This document shows, piece by piece, positions 1-9,174 of a stretch of DNA of 64,000 nucleotides. Source of the stretch: Maricaulis sp047308265 (GTDB lineage Bacteria; Pseudomonadota; Alphaproteobacteria; Caulobacterales; Maricaulaceae); contig NZ_JBKQWY010000001.1 in the NCBI RefSeq assembly GCF_047308265.1, positions 434,001 to 498,000 of the forward strand, read 5' to 3'. The notes under the pieces are model-generated. The model was not told the DNA's origin. It ran no database searches and saw nothing but the letters and a program-made list of their open reading frames with translations. A program made the position numbers and the translations under genes. Each line of letters starts with the position of its first letter. The stretch's first letter is position 1.

Positions 1-2679
1 CGCGTCCGTATCCGGGGGCTTGAGCAGAACGAAACCGTGCTGAACGGCGATACATTCCTGACGGGGATGGAGTTGTTCACGATCGGTGAGGGGCGCGACC
101 GGGAGATCAATTCGCTCGAAGGTATTCCGTCCGAACTGCTGGCGGGCGTCAATGTCTATAAATCGCCGAATGCGTCCCTGGTTGAAGGCGGTGTGGGCGG
201 TCTTATTGATCTGCAAACCCGAAATCCGCTGGATCTCAACCCGGATGAATTGCTGGCGGCGGGCAATGCGCGCTTCTCGTTCAGTTCGGAAGTGGACGAT
301 CTGCGTCCGACCGGTGCCGCGGCGCTCGGATACAATTTCGATGACCGTTTCGCGGTCATCGGGACCTTGTCCTATGATCGTCAGGATATACAGACCGATT
401 ATCTGGGCGGTCAGAACCGGGGCAACTGGGCCTTTTCGGACCGTGGTGACGCAGCCAGCGTGCCGACAGACTACTTCGCGCCGGAGTATCGCTACGCCAC
501 CGATCGCTTTCAGGAGCGTGAACGGCTGGGTGCGTCCCTGAGCCTTGCCTGGCAGGCGACCGACCGTCTGGAGATCACCGCTGACTGGTTCCACTCCGAC
601 CTGGAGATCCTGACAGAGGAAGCCTCTCTCAAATTCCCGTTCACCGTGGAAAGCCCAGGCCTGGACACCAGTCGCCCCTACGAGATTGACAGCAATGGTG
701 TGCTGCAATCGGGCACGTTCATCGCGAATTCCGCGGAGGCGATTTCCTTCGTGAAGAATTTTGAAGCGCAGACGGACAATTTCCGGCTGGCCTTCGACTA
801 TGATGCCAGCGACCAGCTGCGCGTGTCCGGTTCTATCGCCCATGCCATGGCCGATCAGGAATCCAACTCCGCCAATAGTGATGTACGCTACACGCGCTAT
901 AACGTACCGACAGCGGATCCGTCCTCACCGACCGGATACAGTCATCAGCCTGCCAATCCCAATGCGCCGGCGAATTTCCTTTTCACCTACGATAATAATG
1001 GCGGCACGCTGCCGTCCTTCTCGCTGGTGGACGTGCAGGACCTCTTCTCCAACCCTGATTACGGCTATTTCAAATCGCACTGGGCCTTCGGTGATCGCGC
1101 CGAAATGGAAAACACCTCGGCCCGTCTCGATTTTGAATACACCCCGGACTTCATCACCAATACGGATGTGATGTTCTCCTTCGGGGCGCGTTATTCGGAT
1201 CGCGAGATCGACTATACGGCTGGCCGTTATCTCGCTGATTATTCCGGTCTGGGTGAGTTGAGCGGTCTTGATTTTGGTGAGAACTGGACCCCTTACGGCT
1301 ACTTCCAGGATGGCGCTATCGGTTTCCGGTCCTGTCAGCTTCCCGCAGCCACGCCGGGGCGTGGTGCAGGCACGGCACCCAATGGCTGTACCAACCGGTT
1401 TGGCGATTCTCCGCCTCTGATCACACCCTTTGAAACCTTCGTCTCCAACCCGGGCCGGGTCGAGACCATCAGCGGGTTCTGGGACAGCGGCACGGCCGGC
1501 AATGGCACGGTTCTCGTCCAGGATCGCAGCCAGATGAGCGATGCGCTGGGGTGGATTCAGGCGCTTTATCCCAACACGCCGTTCAGCTTCTTCGAAGAAC
1601 CGCTGGAAAGCTTTGTGATCGGCGAGGAAACCACCTCTGCCTATCTGATGATGGATGTCGGCGGGGTTGATGACCGTTTTCACCTGAATGCCGGTGCGCG
1701 CATTGTGAACACCGAGCTGACGGTTAATCAGGGGCAGGCGCCGTTCAGCCCGACCTATTTCGGCACGGACAGCTGGAATGGTGTGACGGCGAATGCCGAA
1801 CGCACGATCACGTCGCGTGACTATACGGATATCCTGCCGAGCGTGAATGCGGTGCTGGATGTGACTGACTCGATCAAGGTGCGCGCGGCCGGCGCCCGTG
1901 TGGTGGCCCGTCAGAACCTGTTCGAACTGGGCCGAGGATCGGCGTTTGAGTTTACCCGCGATCCGGTGTCCGACCTGTTCACCTTCACCAATGGCTCATC
2001 CGGCAATCCGACCCTGGATCCGTATCGGGCCAATCAGTTTGACCTCGCTGTGGAGTATTACTTCGCCGAGAGCGGGCTGGCCTTTGTCACCTTCTTCCGC
2101 AAGGATGTGGACAGTTTCATTCTCAATGAAACGCGTCCGGAATTCGTCAATGACCAGGCAGGCGGGCGTGAAGGTCCGGTCACCCGTCCGGTCAATGGCG
2201 AGGGTGGCGAGATCATGGGTCTCGAACTGGGTATCCAGAACAGCTATGATAACGGCTTCGGCTTCATCGTGAACTACACGTATTCAGACTCTGAATCGCC
2301 GTTCTTCAATGATGTCGACGATAACCTGCCGATCCCGGGCGTGGCCGAACATGCCTTCAATGCCCAGGTTTATTACGAGCGGGACCGTCTGCAGGCTCGG
2401 GCCGCCTATTCCTGGCGCGACGAGAGCTTCGACAGCAATTTCGGCTTCAATGACGGATCTGCGGGCACACGCACATTCGGCATCTGGAACCGTGCCTATG
2501 GTCAGCTCGATGCCCAGGTGGCCTTCGAGGTGATGCCGGGTCTCTTGCTGACGGCGGAAGGGGTCAATCTGACCGAGGAGGAGCAAAGCCAGTACCTCCA
2601 GTATGACAATCTTCCCTTCACCTATTCCTCTGGCAGCGCTCGCTACATGTTTGGCGCGCGCTATACCTTTGGCGGATAA
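1..2679 (+). CDS. TonB-dependent receptor, 5'-truncated by the window edge
   Basis: The reading frame is open from base 1, so the N-terminus (signal peptide, TonB box, start of the plug) lies outside the window. The visible part begins in the plug domain, where RVRIRGL and NVYKSPNASLVEGGVGG match the plug signature that leads into the barrel. About 800 residues of beta-barrel follow, with alternating aromatic strands and the conserved PTLDPYRANQFDLAVEYYF block typical of the large Caulobacter/Xanthomonas-type receptors. The protein ends in RYTFGG rather than a terminal Phe. It is an outer-membrane, energy-coupled importer, and the substrate cannot be read from sequence. The halogenase-like flavoprotein downstream is a frequent neighbour of glycan-type receptors in this group (known association, function inferred). 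An intrinsic terminator follows the stop codon. Confidence 0.93.
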   Translation, partial: RVRIRGLEQNETVLNGDTFLTGMELFTIGEGRDREINSLEGIPSELLAGVNVYKSPNASLVEGGVGGLIDLQTRNPLDLNPDELLAAGNARFSFSSEVDDLRPTGAAALGYNFDDRFAVIGTLSYDRQDIQTDYLGGQNRGNWAFSDRGDAASVPTDYFAPEYRYATDRFQERERLGASLSLAWQATDRLEITADWFHSDLEILTEEASLKFPFTVESPGLDTSRPYEIDSNGVLQSGTFIANSAEAISFVKNFEAQTDNFRLAFDYDASDQLRVSGSIAHAMADQESNSANSDVRYTRYNVPTADPSSPTGYSHQPANPNAPANFLFTYDNNGGTLPSFSLVDVQDLFSNPDYGYFKSHWAFGDRAEMENTSARLDFEYTPDFITNTDVMFSFGARYSDREIDYTAGRYLADYSGLGELSGLDFGENWTPYGYFQDGAIGFRSCQLPAATPGRGAGTAPNGCTNRFGDSPPLITPFETFVSNPGRVETISGFWDSGTAGNGTVLVQDRSQMSDALGWIQALYPNTPFSFFEEPLESFVIGEETTSAYLMMDVGGVDDRFHLNAGARIVNTELTVNQGQAPFSPTYFGTDSWNGVTANAERTITSRDYTDILPSVNAVLDVTDSIKVRAAGARVVARQNLFELGRGSAFEFTRDPVSDLFTFTNGSSGNPTLDPYRANQFDLAVEYYFAESGLAFVTFFRKDVDSFILNETRPEFVNDQAGGREGPVTRPVNGEGGEIMGLELGIQNSYDNGFGFIVNYTYSDSESPFFNDVDDNLPIPGVAEHAFNAQVYYERDRLQARAAYSWRDESFDSNFGFNDGSAGTRTFGIWNRAYGQLDAQVAFEVMPGLLLTAEGVNLTEEEQSQYLQYDNLPFTYSSGSARYMFGARYTFGG

Positions 2680-2691
2680 TCCGTCTGTTGG

Positions 2692-2722
2692 GGCGGTGGG
2701 GGTCTAACCCCGCCGCCTTTTT
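2692..2722 (+). terminator. Intrinsic terminator between TonB receptor and halogenase-like gene
   Basis: A 10-bp G+C stem (GGCGGTGGGG at 2692-2701, CCCCGCCGCC at 2708-2717, one G-T pair) closes a 6-base loop and is followed by five T. It lies 16 bases before the halogenase start, so read-through would set expression of that gene. Confidence 0.8.
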
Positions 2723-2738
2723 CTTCTATGAGACTGCC

Positions 2739-4274
2739 ATGACCCATGCTCGTCGGCCTGACACGCTCTCCCGGATTCTGATCGTGGGAGGAGGAACAGC
2801 GGGCTGGATGTCAGCCGCTCTTCTCGCCCGTTCCCTGCATGGCAGCGGATGCCGGATCGAATTGGTTGAAGCCCCGGACATTCCGACTATCGGTGTGGGA
2901 GAGGCAACCATTCCTCCCATCCGGCAATTCAATCAGCTGATCGGACTGGATGATCGCCGCTTGTTTGCCGAAGCATCAGCCAGTTTCAAACTGGGCATTG
3001 AGTTTGTGGACTGGCTGGAACCCGGGCAGCGTTATTTCCATCCGTTCGGGGTTTATGGCGCGAATCTGAACACACGTTATACTCATCACAAATGGGCCCG
3101 CCTGGCCGCCACGGGTCGACTAGATGCGGATCTGTCGGATTTCTCCCTGTGCTCAAAAGCAGCGCTCTCCGGTCGCTGCGGACTACCGCATCCCGATCCC
3201 ACGCAGTGTCAGTCGACGCTGACCTCGGCCTATCACTTCGATGCCGGGCTTTATGCCAAGCTTTTGCGGGATCATGCGCAAGGGCTGGGCGTTGTCCGGA
3301 TTGAAGGGCGTGTCGAGACGGTGAATCTCGATGCGCAGACCGGTTTCATTCAATCGGTACGCCTCGCCAATGGTCGACAGATCGCTGCGGACTTTTATGT
3401 GGACTGTAGCGGACAGCGTAGCCTGCTGCTGGGTGAGGCACTGGGTGTGCCCTTTGTGGACTTCAAACACTGGCTGCCGTGCGATCGTGCTGTGGCAGCG
3501 CCCGCCAAACGTTCAGGACCCAGACTGCCCTATACACGTTCAACGGCACGGTCGGCCGGATGGCAATGGCGTATTCCCCTGCAGCACCGTCTGGGACAGG
3601 GATATGTCCACGCCTCCGATTTCATCGATGAGGCTGCGGCTGAGGCTGAGTTTATCGAGGGGCTGGACGGAGAGTTGATCGCCGAGCCGCGCTTTATCCC
3701 CTTCCGAACCGGACGTCGGGCGGTGATGTGGGACAAGAATTGCCTGGCTGTGGGGCTGAGCAGTGGTTTTCTCGAACCCCTGGAATCAACCAGCATCCAC
3801 CTGATTCAGACCGCTTTGACGCGATTGCTCGACCATTTCCCGGACCGTCGTTGTGAGGTCGCTAACACCCGGGCCTATAATGATCTCGCTGTTGCCGAAT
3901 TTGATTCCATTCGTGATTTCCTGATCCTTCATTACAAGGCCACGCGCCGTCGTGATACGGCCTTCTGGCGCCATGTCGCGGACATGGATATTCCCGATGC
4001 CCTGGCAGAGCGTATTGCTTTGTTTGAAGAAACAGGGCGTGTGCCCTTGCGGACCGTGGACCTGTTCACCGAGACCAGCTGGGTCGCGGTGTTCATCGGA
4101 CAGGGCATTGTCCCCGTGACCTGGGACCCGCTCGTGGACAACATGTCGCTGGACGCATTGGCAGCCGAAATGACCGATCAGAAGACGCGTATCGACCAGA
4201 CGGTGTATGCGCTGCCGCGCCATGACCAGCTTATCCAGGCGATGTCGGGTGCCCCCGTGTCGGAGACGGCCTAA
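2739..4274 (+). CDS. Tryptophan-halogenase-like flavoprotein
   Basis: This 511-residue protein belongs to the flavin-dependent tryptophan halogenase family. An N-terminal FAD-binding Rossmann motif, ILIVGGGTAGWMSAALLA, is followed by GVGEATIPPI, and the family WxWxIP motif appears as GWQWRIPLQ. The C-terminal half has the family SSGFLEPLESTSIHLIQ block. The first ATG of the frame (2688) lies before the terminator hairpin, so the start at 2739 is preferred; no strong ribosome site is visible. Homologues beside TonB receptors in Caulobacteria and xanthomonads are rarely shown to halogenate free tryptophan, so the substrate is open. The gene is on the same strand as the receptor upstream but separated from it by an intrinsic terminator. 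Confidence 0.9.
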   Translation: MTHARRPDTLSRILIVGGGTAGWMSAALLARSLHGSGCRIELVEAPDIPTIGVGEATIPPIRQFNQLIGLDDRRLFAEASASFKLGIEFVDWLEPGQRYFHPFGVYGANLNTRYTHHKWARLAATGRLDADLSDFSLCSKAALSGRCGLPHPDPTQCQSTLTSAYHFDAGLYAKLLRDHAQGLGVVRIEGRVETVNLDAQTGFIQSVRLANGRQIAADFYVDCSGQRSLLLGEALGVPFVDFKHWLPCDRAVAAPAKRSGPRLPYTRSTARSAGWQWRIPLQHRLGQGYVHASDFIDEAAAEAEFIEGLDGELIAEPRFIPFRTGRRAVMWDKNCLAVGLSSGFLEPLESTSIHLIQTALTRLLDHFPDRRCEVANTRAYNDLAVAEFDSIRDFLILHYKATRRRDTAFWRHVADMDIPDALAERIALFEETGRVPLRTVDLFTETSWVAVFIGQGIVPVTWDPLVDNMSLDALAAEMTDQKTRIDQTVYALPRHDQLIQAMSGAPVSETA

Positions 4275-4567
4275 ACGCTCGGCATCCGGTCTCGGCCTGC
4301 CCCGAAGCATGGTGATCGCTCCGGGCGGCACTGACCTTCCCTGCAAAAAAGCATTCTGTTGCTGTCCGGTTTTGCGTCCATGCCGCGTCTAGTCTGTGTC
4401 ACATGCGCAAAGGCAGGCGATCAAAGGTTATGTCCGGCACTCCCTACAATCCAGGATCTGACAGACTGCTTCGGGAGTTGGGCCTTGTGCCCGGTGCCGT
4501 AAACGGATCGTCGCAAAAGACGGCTACCACCCATAAGGCGACTGATGGGACCGAGGAGCGGCCGGGC

Positions 4568-5089
4568 ATGGCGGACCTGGATACGGAACTCACCGCATCG
4601 CACCGCAAGGATATCTTTGCGTATATCCTGAAGCGCGTGCGCGATCGTGACCTGGCAGAGGATCTGACCCAGGATACGATGACGCGTCTCTATGAGTATT
4701 CCAGCCGAGCCGATGTCCGTTCGATGCGCGCACTGGCCTACAAGGCTGCAGAAAATGTTGTGCGCAGTCAGTTCCGCAAGGCCGGTCGTCGGCATCACAC
4801 GCCGATCGACAGTGACCTGCCGGATACGGCGCCGTGTTCCGAACAGGTGGTCATGGACCGTCAGCGGCTGGACCTCCTCAAACAGGTTATCGCCAGCCTC
4901 TCGCCTCGCCGACGTGAAGTTCTTCTGCGCCGACGTGTGCAGGGTGAAAGCTATGATGCGATCGCCTCGTCGATGGGCTTGTCCCGTGCCGGTGTTGAAA
5001 AACACCTCACTCGGGCCCTGGGAGATCTACGTAAGGGCATGGATGAACACGCCCTGCCGCCCTCTCTTCGTGAGGAGGGCCATTCTTGA
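4568..5089 (+). CDS. ECF-family RNA polymerase sigma factor (FecI-like)
   Basis: This is a 173-residue sigma-70 family extracytoplasmic-function factor. Region 2 is visible around RDLAEDLTQDTMTRLYEY, and region 4 as SPRRREVLLRRRVQGESYDA followed by a helix-turn-helix with SRAGVEKHLTRAL. The frame is open further upstream to 4403, but the ATG at 4568 has GAGGAG 9 bases before it and gives the usual ECF length. Its stop overlaps the start of the FecR-like gene, indicating translational coupling, as in FecI/FecR pairs. It probably directs transcription of the STN-domain receptor downstream (inference from gene order). The 290 bases before it hold no gene. Confidence 0.92.
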   Translation: MADLDTELTASHRKDIFAYILKRVRDRDLAEDLTQDTMTRLYEYSSRADVRSMRALAYKAAENVVRSQFRKAGRRHHTPIDSDLPDTAPCSEQVVMDRQRLDLLKQVIASLSPRRREVLLRRRVQGESYDAIASSMGLSRAGVEKHLTRALGDLRKGMDEHALPPSLREEGHS

Positions 5090-6090
5090 TGATGACTGAA
5101 CACGATATTCGAAAAACCGCTCTGGATTGGGTGATTGCCCAGGAAGCCGGGCTGGACGGTGCGGAAACGGCCGCACTGCGCGCCTGGCTGGATGAAAGCC
5201 CCGAGCACCTGGAAGAGTTCGAGCTGTGTCGGGATCTGTACCGGGCACCGGAGCTGGATGAGGTGCTGGCCGGTTTTACCACTGACCCCGTTGAAGAGCA
5301 GTCGGATTCTGCGATCACGGCCGGACCGTCCCGCTGGTGGACGACATGGCGCGGTGCAACGGCCGGCCTGGCTGTGGCCGCCAGTGTGATGCTGGCATTT
5401 GTGATCGGTGTGCCTTCCCTCAATTCATCCAGCCGCCCGGCGGTATCAGACATTGTGCTGGCCTATGACACGGCGCGCGGTGAAACCCGCGATGTTACGC
5501 TTCCCGACGACAGTGTCATTCGCCTGAGCGCTGATTCAGCGGTGCGGGTCCGGCTGACGGCGGGGCAGCGCCAGGTTCACCTGGATCGGGGTGAGGCCTA
5601 TTTTGATGTGGCCTCCGATGCGACACGCCCGTTCATGGTGGTGGCTGGATCGCAGATTGTTCGGGTTCTGGGCACGCGCTTCAATATTGATCGCCAGAGA
5701 GATGTCTTCGAACTGAGTGTCTATGAGGGCCGGGTTCAATTGTTTGAACCGGGAGAGGCCAGTGCGGACGCACCGGTCTTCACGCGGGCCACACGGGTAA
5801 CTCAGCCGCACGGCGGCGAGCGTGTGGTCACGGCGTTGCCGGGCGTGGATGAGCCCGATTGGATGCAGGGTTGGTTCGAAACGGAACTGATCACGCTGAC
5901 ACGTCTGGAAGAGGAATTGCAGCGATATTCCAGCCGGGAGATCGAATTTGACGAGAGCCTGTCGGATCTGACCCTGTCCGGTCGGTTCCGCCTCGATCAA
6001 CCGGTTGAAGTGTTGAACAATCTGGCCCTTCTGTATGATCTTCAGCTCGAGGAAAACGAACAGACGATCCAGCTGCGATCGCGTGACTGA
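5089..6090 (+). CDS. FecR-family anti-sigma factor / transmembrane sensor
   Basis: A 333-residue cytoplasmic-membrane regulator. The N-terminal DUF4880-type segment contains ALDWVIAQEAGLDGAETAAL and would bind the sigma factor in the cytoplasm. One transmembrane helix follows at about residues 88-106 (GLAVAASVMLAFVIGV). The periplasmic FecR domain starts near YDTARGETRDVTLPDDS, and an STN/DUF4974-like C-terminus lies around LTLSGRFRLDQPVEVLNNL. The start ATG overlaps the sigma-factor stop in TGATG; an in-frame TTG lies 3 bases earlier. In the known Fec system this protein relays the receptor's periplasmic signal to the sigma factor, and the gene order here supports the same role. Confidence 0.92.
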   Translation: MMTEHDIRKTALDWVIAQEAGLDGAETAALRAWLDESPEHLEEFELCRDLYRAPELDEVLAGFTTDPVEEQSDSAITAGPSRWWTTWRGATAGLAVAASVMLAFVIGVPSLNSSSRPAVSDIVLAYDTARGETRDVTLPDDSVIRLSADSAVRVRLTAGQRQVHLDRGEAYFDVASDATRPFMVVAGSQIVRVLGTRFNIDRQRDVFELSVYEGRVQLFEPGEASADAPVFTRATRVTQPHGGERVVTALPGVDEPDWMQGWFETELITLTRLEEELQRYSSREIEFDESLSDLTLSGRFRLDQPVEVLNNLALLYDLQLEENEQTIQLRSRD

Positions 6091-6226
6091 GTTGACCTTT
6101 TCCGACATTTGCGAAGTGTGTCGTTAAACTTTCATTCAATTCCCTGTCCGGTTTGCGGGGTTAGGGGCGTCTTACCCGGCGCAGTCTGATCGGCCGCGCT
6201 GTGGCGGCCATGTGTTGGGGGATCAA

Positions 6227-9106
6227 ATGACCGTCACCTGTAAAGTTTCCACGCGGGCCCGCTTGATTGCGTCCGCAGCTCTTCTTCTGGGCGCTCCGGC
6301 GCTGGCCACTCCGGCCCTGGCCCTGTCTGTCCAGCAGGACGAGACGACGCGCTATTCGGTTGCGGCCGGCAGCATGTCCGACGCTCTGGCCAATGTCGCC
6401 CGTCAGGCGGGATTGCAGCTGATTGCCAATCCGGCTGATCTGAGCGGTCTGCGTTCAGACGGTTTCGATGGCGACAGCAATGCGCGCACGGCCATCGAGG
6501 CCGTGATAGGCGGGGCGCCGCTGACAGCCACGTTCAATGGCGACACGGTGATCATTCGCGCCGGTCAAGCCGCACGCCAGACTGCTCCGGCCCCGGTGTC
6601 GCAGCCGCAACAACCCACCGAAACAATTGTTGTTCAAGGCTTCCGTTCTTCCTTCGCTTCCTCGATCGAGACGAAGCGGAATGCGGATCAGGTGCTTGAT
6701 GCCATTACGGCAGAAGATATTGGTCAGTTTCCGGATCAAAACATCGCCGAGGCTGTTCAGCGGATCACCGGCGTGCAGATCACGCGGAATAACGGCGAAG
6801 GTGAAAGTGTCGCCGTTCGGGGTCTGAGCCCGACCTTCACGCGTGTGGAAGTCAATGGTCGGACAACATCGGTGACGATCGACAGCGCCAATCCGGAGCG
6901 TCAGTCTGTTCTATCCGTGTTCAATTCCGATCTCTACAACTCCATCGAAGTGATCAAATCCCCGACGGCCGCGGATGTCGAAGGCGGTGTTGGCGGTATT
7001 GTGCGTCTCAACACGCCACGTCCGCTGGATATTGGCGAGCGTACCTTCGGTTTCGACCTGGCCTATACAGACGCGGATCTGCGCGACGAGGCCGAGCCGG
7101 CTGTATCTGTATTTTATTCCGACCTGACCGCGGACGAGCGTTTCGGTGTGCTGCTGGCCGGCACCTGGGAAGAGCGTGATCGTCGTATCGATAAGGTCCA
7201 GTCGACGAATGGTTGGCGTGAGCTTGGCGATGCCGCCTTTGCTGAGCGTCACCGCTTCGAACAGCGTCAGGGCACGGCGCCGAAGCTCAACATGAACCTG
7301 AACCTCCAATTCCAGCCGAACGATAATCTCGAAGTCTTCGCCGATCTGCTCTACACCTCCGAGGAGCGTGAAGAAGACCGTTCGCGTCTGCAGATTGATT
7401 GGACGCGCGGCAAGACCGACCCGACGGATCTGGTCGTCAATGATAACGGTTCGATCATTGCTGGCACGTTCGCGGCGCCGCGTGTGGAATTCCGCAGTTT
7501 CACCCGCCAGGCAGATATCGTTACGCAGGGCCTGACCACCGGTTTCAACTGGGACCGCAATCGCTGGCATGTCCAGGGCGAGATCAGCATCACGGAATCT
7601 GAAGAGGATTTCGTGGAATATCGCGCAGACGCCCGGATCGACGACAAGAAGGGTTTTGGCACTTATTCCCTGGAAGACAATGTGCTCTTCCCGGTTGTCA
7701 CGGCCGGCCCGCTGACCCTTGACCTGGGGGATATCGATTTCCGCCGCATTCAGCTCCAGCGCCGGATCATCGGTCTGGAAGAGAGCGATGCCGAGCTGGA
7801 TGTTGAGTATGATCTGGGCGCAGGCTCGGGCATGTTCACCTCCATCGAATTCGGGGCGCGCATCGCATCGTCCGAGTTTGACCGTCGCCAGGGTGCGATT
7901 TCCGGTGATACGAGCGGTCTGACCTATGCCGATGGACAGCCTTTTGTGATCGACGGGTCCTACGGCCATGGCCAGACCCCGTCCGGCTTTGTGACCGAAT
8001 GGCCATCCGTCGACCCGGTCCCGCTCTACGAGGACAATCCGTCCAGCGAACCTTTCAGCTTCAATGACGAAAACCTCTGGACGATCACGGAAGACACCGT
8101 CGCCGTCTACGGCATGGCGAACTACACCGTCGAAAACAGCGCGCTGAACATGCGCGGTAATGTTGGTGTCCGTGTTGTCGAAACGTCGTTTGAAGGCTCG
8201 GGTCGGGTCGATATCGACACGGCGACGGAGGAAATCCTCCTTGATGATGATCGCACGCTGGATCGGTCCTATACGGACATTCTGCCCTCCTTCAACCTGC
8301 TTGTGTCTCCTACGGCCAACACCGATCTTCAGTTCCGCTTTGCGATCTCGCGCGCTCTGAGCCGCCCGACGATCAACGAGATCAATCCGGGTCTGGACAT
8401 CAATTCGGAAGACTTCGAGGGCGAGCGCGGAAATCCTGAGCTGGATCCGTTCGAGGCCTGGCAGTACGACGCCGGTGTCGAATACTATTTCGGTGAGACG
8501 GGCGAGGGCCTGATCTCGGCGGCACTGTTCTACAAGGATGTCGAGAACTTCATCGCTCCGGTTTCCATCAATGAAGACTATGATTTCGGCAATGGCACCT
8601 CGGGTACCTATGAAATCGATACCTTCATCAATGGGGGTGAGGCGACAATCCAGGGCCTGGAAGTGGGTATCCAGACCCCATTCAGCTTCCTGCCGGGTTT
8701 CTGGTCCAATTTCGGTGGCCTGGTGAACTATACTTATACGGATAGTGAGTTCACCGATGCGTTCGGCAATACCTTCACCTTCCCGGGTGCGTCGGAACAT
8801 GCCTACAACATCGTCGGTTATTATGAGCAAGGCGGGTTCTCCACGCGTCTGGCCTATAACTTCCGCGATGATTTCCTGCTGGTTCAGTCATCTCAGGACG
8901 ATGGCCAGAACGCCGAGTATACGGCCGATCAGGGGCGTCTGGACTTTGCCATGCGCTATCGGTTCGAAAACGGTCTGAACCTGTCCTTTGACGCGCTCAA
9001 CCTCACTGAAGAGGTCAGCTACGACTACTGGGACACGACGGACCGGCTTTCGGACTACGAGTTCGAAGGCTCGATCTACACGCTGAGTGTGGGTTACCGC
9101 TTCTAG
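6227..9106 (+). CDS. TonB-dependent receptor with N-terminal STN signalling domain
   Basis: A 959-residue outer-membrane transducer. The signal peptide is residues 1 to about 33, ending near ATPALA. A secretin/TonB short N-terminal (STN) domain covers about residues 45-115 (SVAAGSMSDALANVARQAGL). The TonB box is probably ETIVVQGF near residue 135. The plug contains QFPDQNIAEAVQRITGVQI and SVAVRGL, and the barrel ends in SVGYRF with the canonical C-terminal Phe. ATG 6227 is preferred over the upstream GTG because GGGGG lies just before it. The STN domain is what FecA-type receptors use to touch the anti-sigma factor, so this gene with the two before it forms a complete cell-surface signalling unit. 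Ligand unknown; the phosphatases downstream hint at a phosphorylated substrate (inference). Confidence 0.94.
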   Translation: MTVTCKVSTRARLIASAALLLGAPALATPALALSVQQDETTRYSVAAGSMSDALANVARQAGLQLIANPADLSGLRSDGFDGDSNARTAIEAVIGGAPLTATFNGDTVIIRAGQAARQTAPAPVSQPQQPTETIVVQGFRSSFASSIETKRNADQVLDAITAEDIGQFPDQNIAEAVQRITGVQITRNNGEGESVAVRGLSPTFTRVEVNGRTTSVTIDSANPERQSVLSVFNSDLYNSIEVIKSPTAADVEGGVGGIVRLNTPRPLDIGERTFGFDLAYTDADLRDEAEPAVSVFYSDLTADERFGVLLAGTWEERDRRIDKVQSTNGWRELGDAAFAERHRFEQRQGTAPKLNMNLNLQFQPNDNLEVFADLLYTSEEREEDRSRLQIDWTRGKTDPTDLVVNDNGSIIAGTFAAPRVEFRSFTRQADIVTQGLTTGFNWDRNRWHVQGEISITESEEDFVEYRADARIDDKKGFGTYSLEDNVLFPVVTAGPLTLDLGDIDFRRIQLQRRIIGLEESDAELDVEYDLGAGSGMFTSIEFGARIASSEFDRRQGAISGDTSGLTYADGQPFVIDGSYGHGQTPSGFVTEWPSVDPVPLYEDNPSSEPFSFNDENLWTITEDTVAVYGMANYTVENSALNMRGNVGVRVVETSFEGSGRVDIDTATEEILLDDDRTLDRSYTDILPSFNLLVSPTANTDLQFRFAISRALSRPTINEINPGLDINSEDFEGERGNPELDPFEAWQYDAGVEYYFGETGEGLISAALFYKDVENFIAPVSINEDYDFGNGTSGTYEIDTFINGGEATIQGLEVGIQTPFSFLPGFWSNFGGLVNYTYTDSEFTDAFGNTFTFPGASEHAYNIVGYYEQGGFSTRLAYNFRDDFLLVQSSQDDGQNAEYTADQGRLDFAMRYRFENGLNLSFDALNLTEEVSYDYWDTTDRLSDYEFEGSIYTLSVGYRF

Positions 9107-9123
9107 TCTGACCCGTGATGTAA

Positions 9124-9163
9124 GGGGCGGGCCGTGCATGTCATGGCCCGTCCCGTTTCTTTC
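9124..9163 (+). terminator. Intrinsic terminator behind the STN receptor
   Basis: A 10-bp stem (GGGGCGGGCC at 9124-9133 with GGCCCGTCCC at 9145-9154, one G-T pair) is followed by GTTTCTTTC. It ends 11 bases before the ATG of the first phosphatase, overlapping that gene's ribosome-binding region. Confidence 0.75.
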
Positions 9164-9174
9164 AGGACATCTCC

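Noticed and set aside
4403..4567. N-terminal extension of the ECF sigma factor
   Set aside because: Has no ribosome site, and the start at 4568 gives normal ECF length.
6192..6209. GGCCGC/GCGGCC hairpin just before the STN receptor ribosome site
   Set aside because: Only 6 bp in a G+C-rich stretch, so chance pairing cannot be excluded.
6911..8830. 639-codon open frame on the minus strand opposite the STN receptor
   Set aside because: Shadow of a TonB receptor gene; the long frame reflects G+C-rich codon bias.
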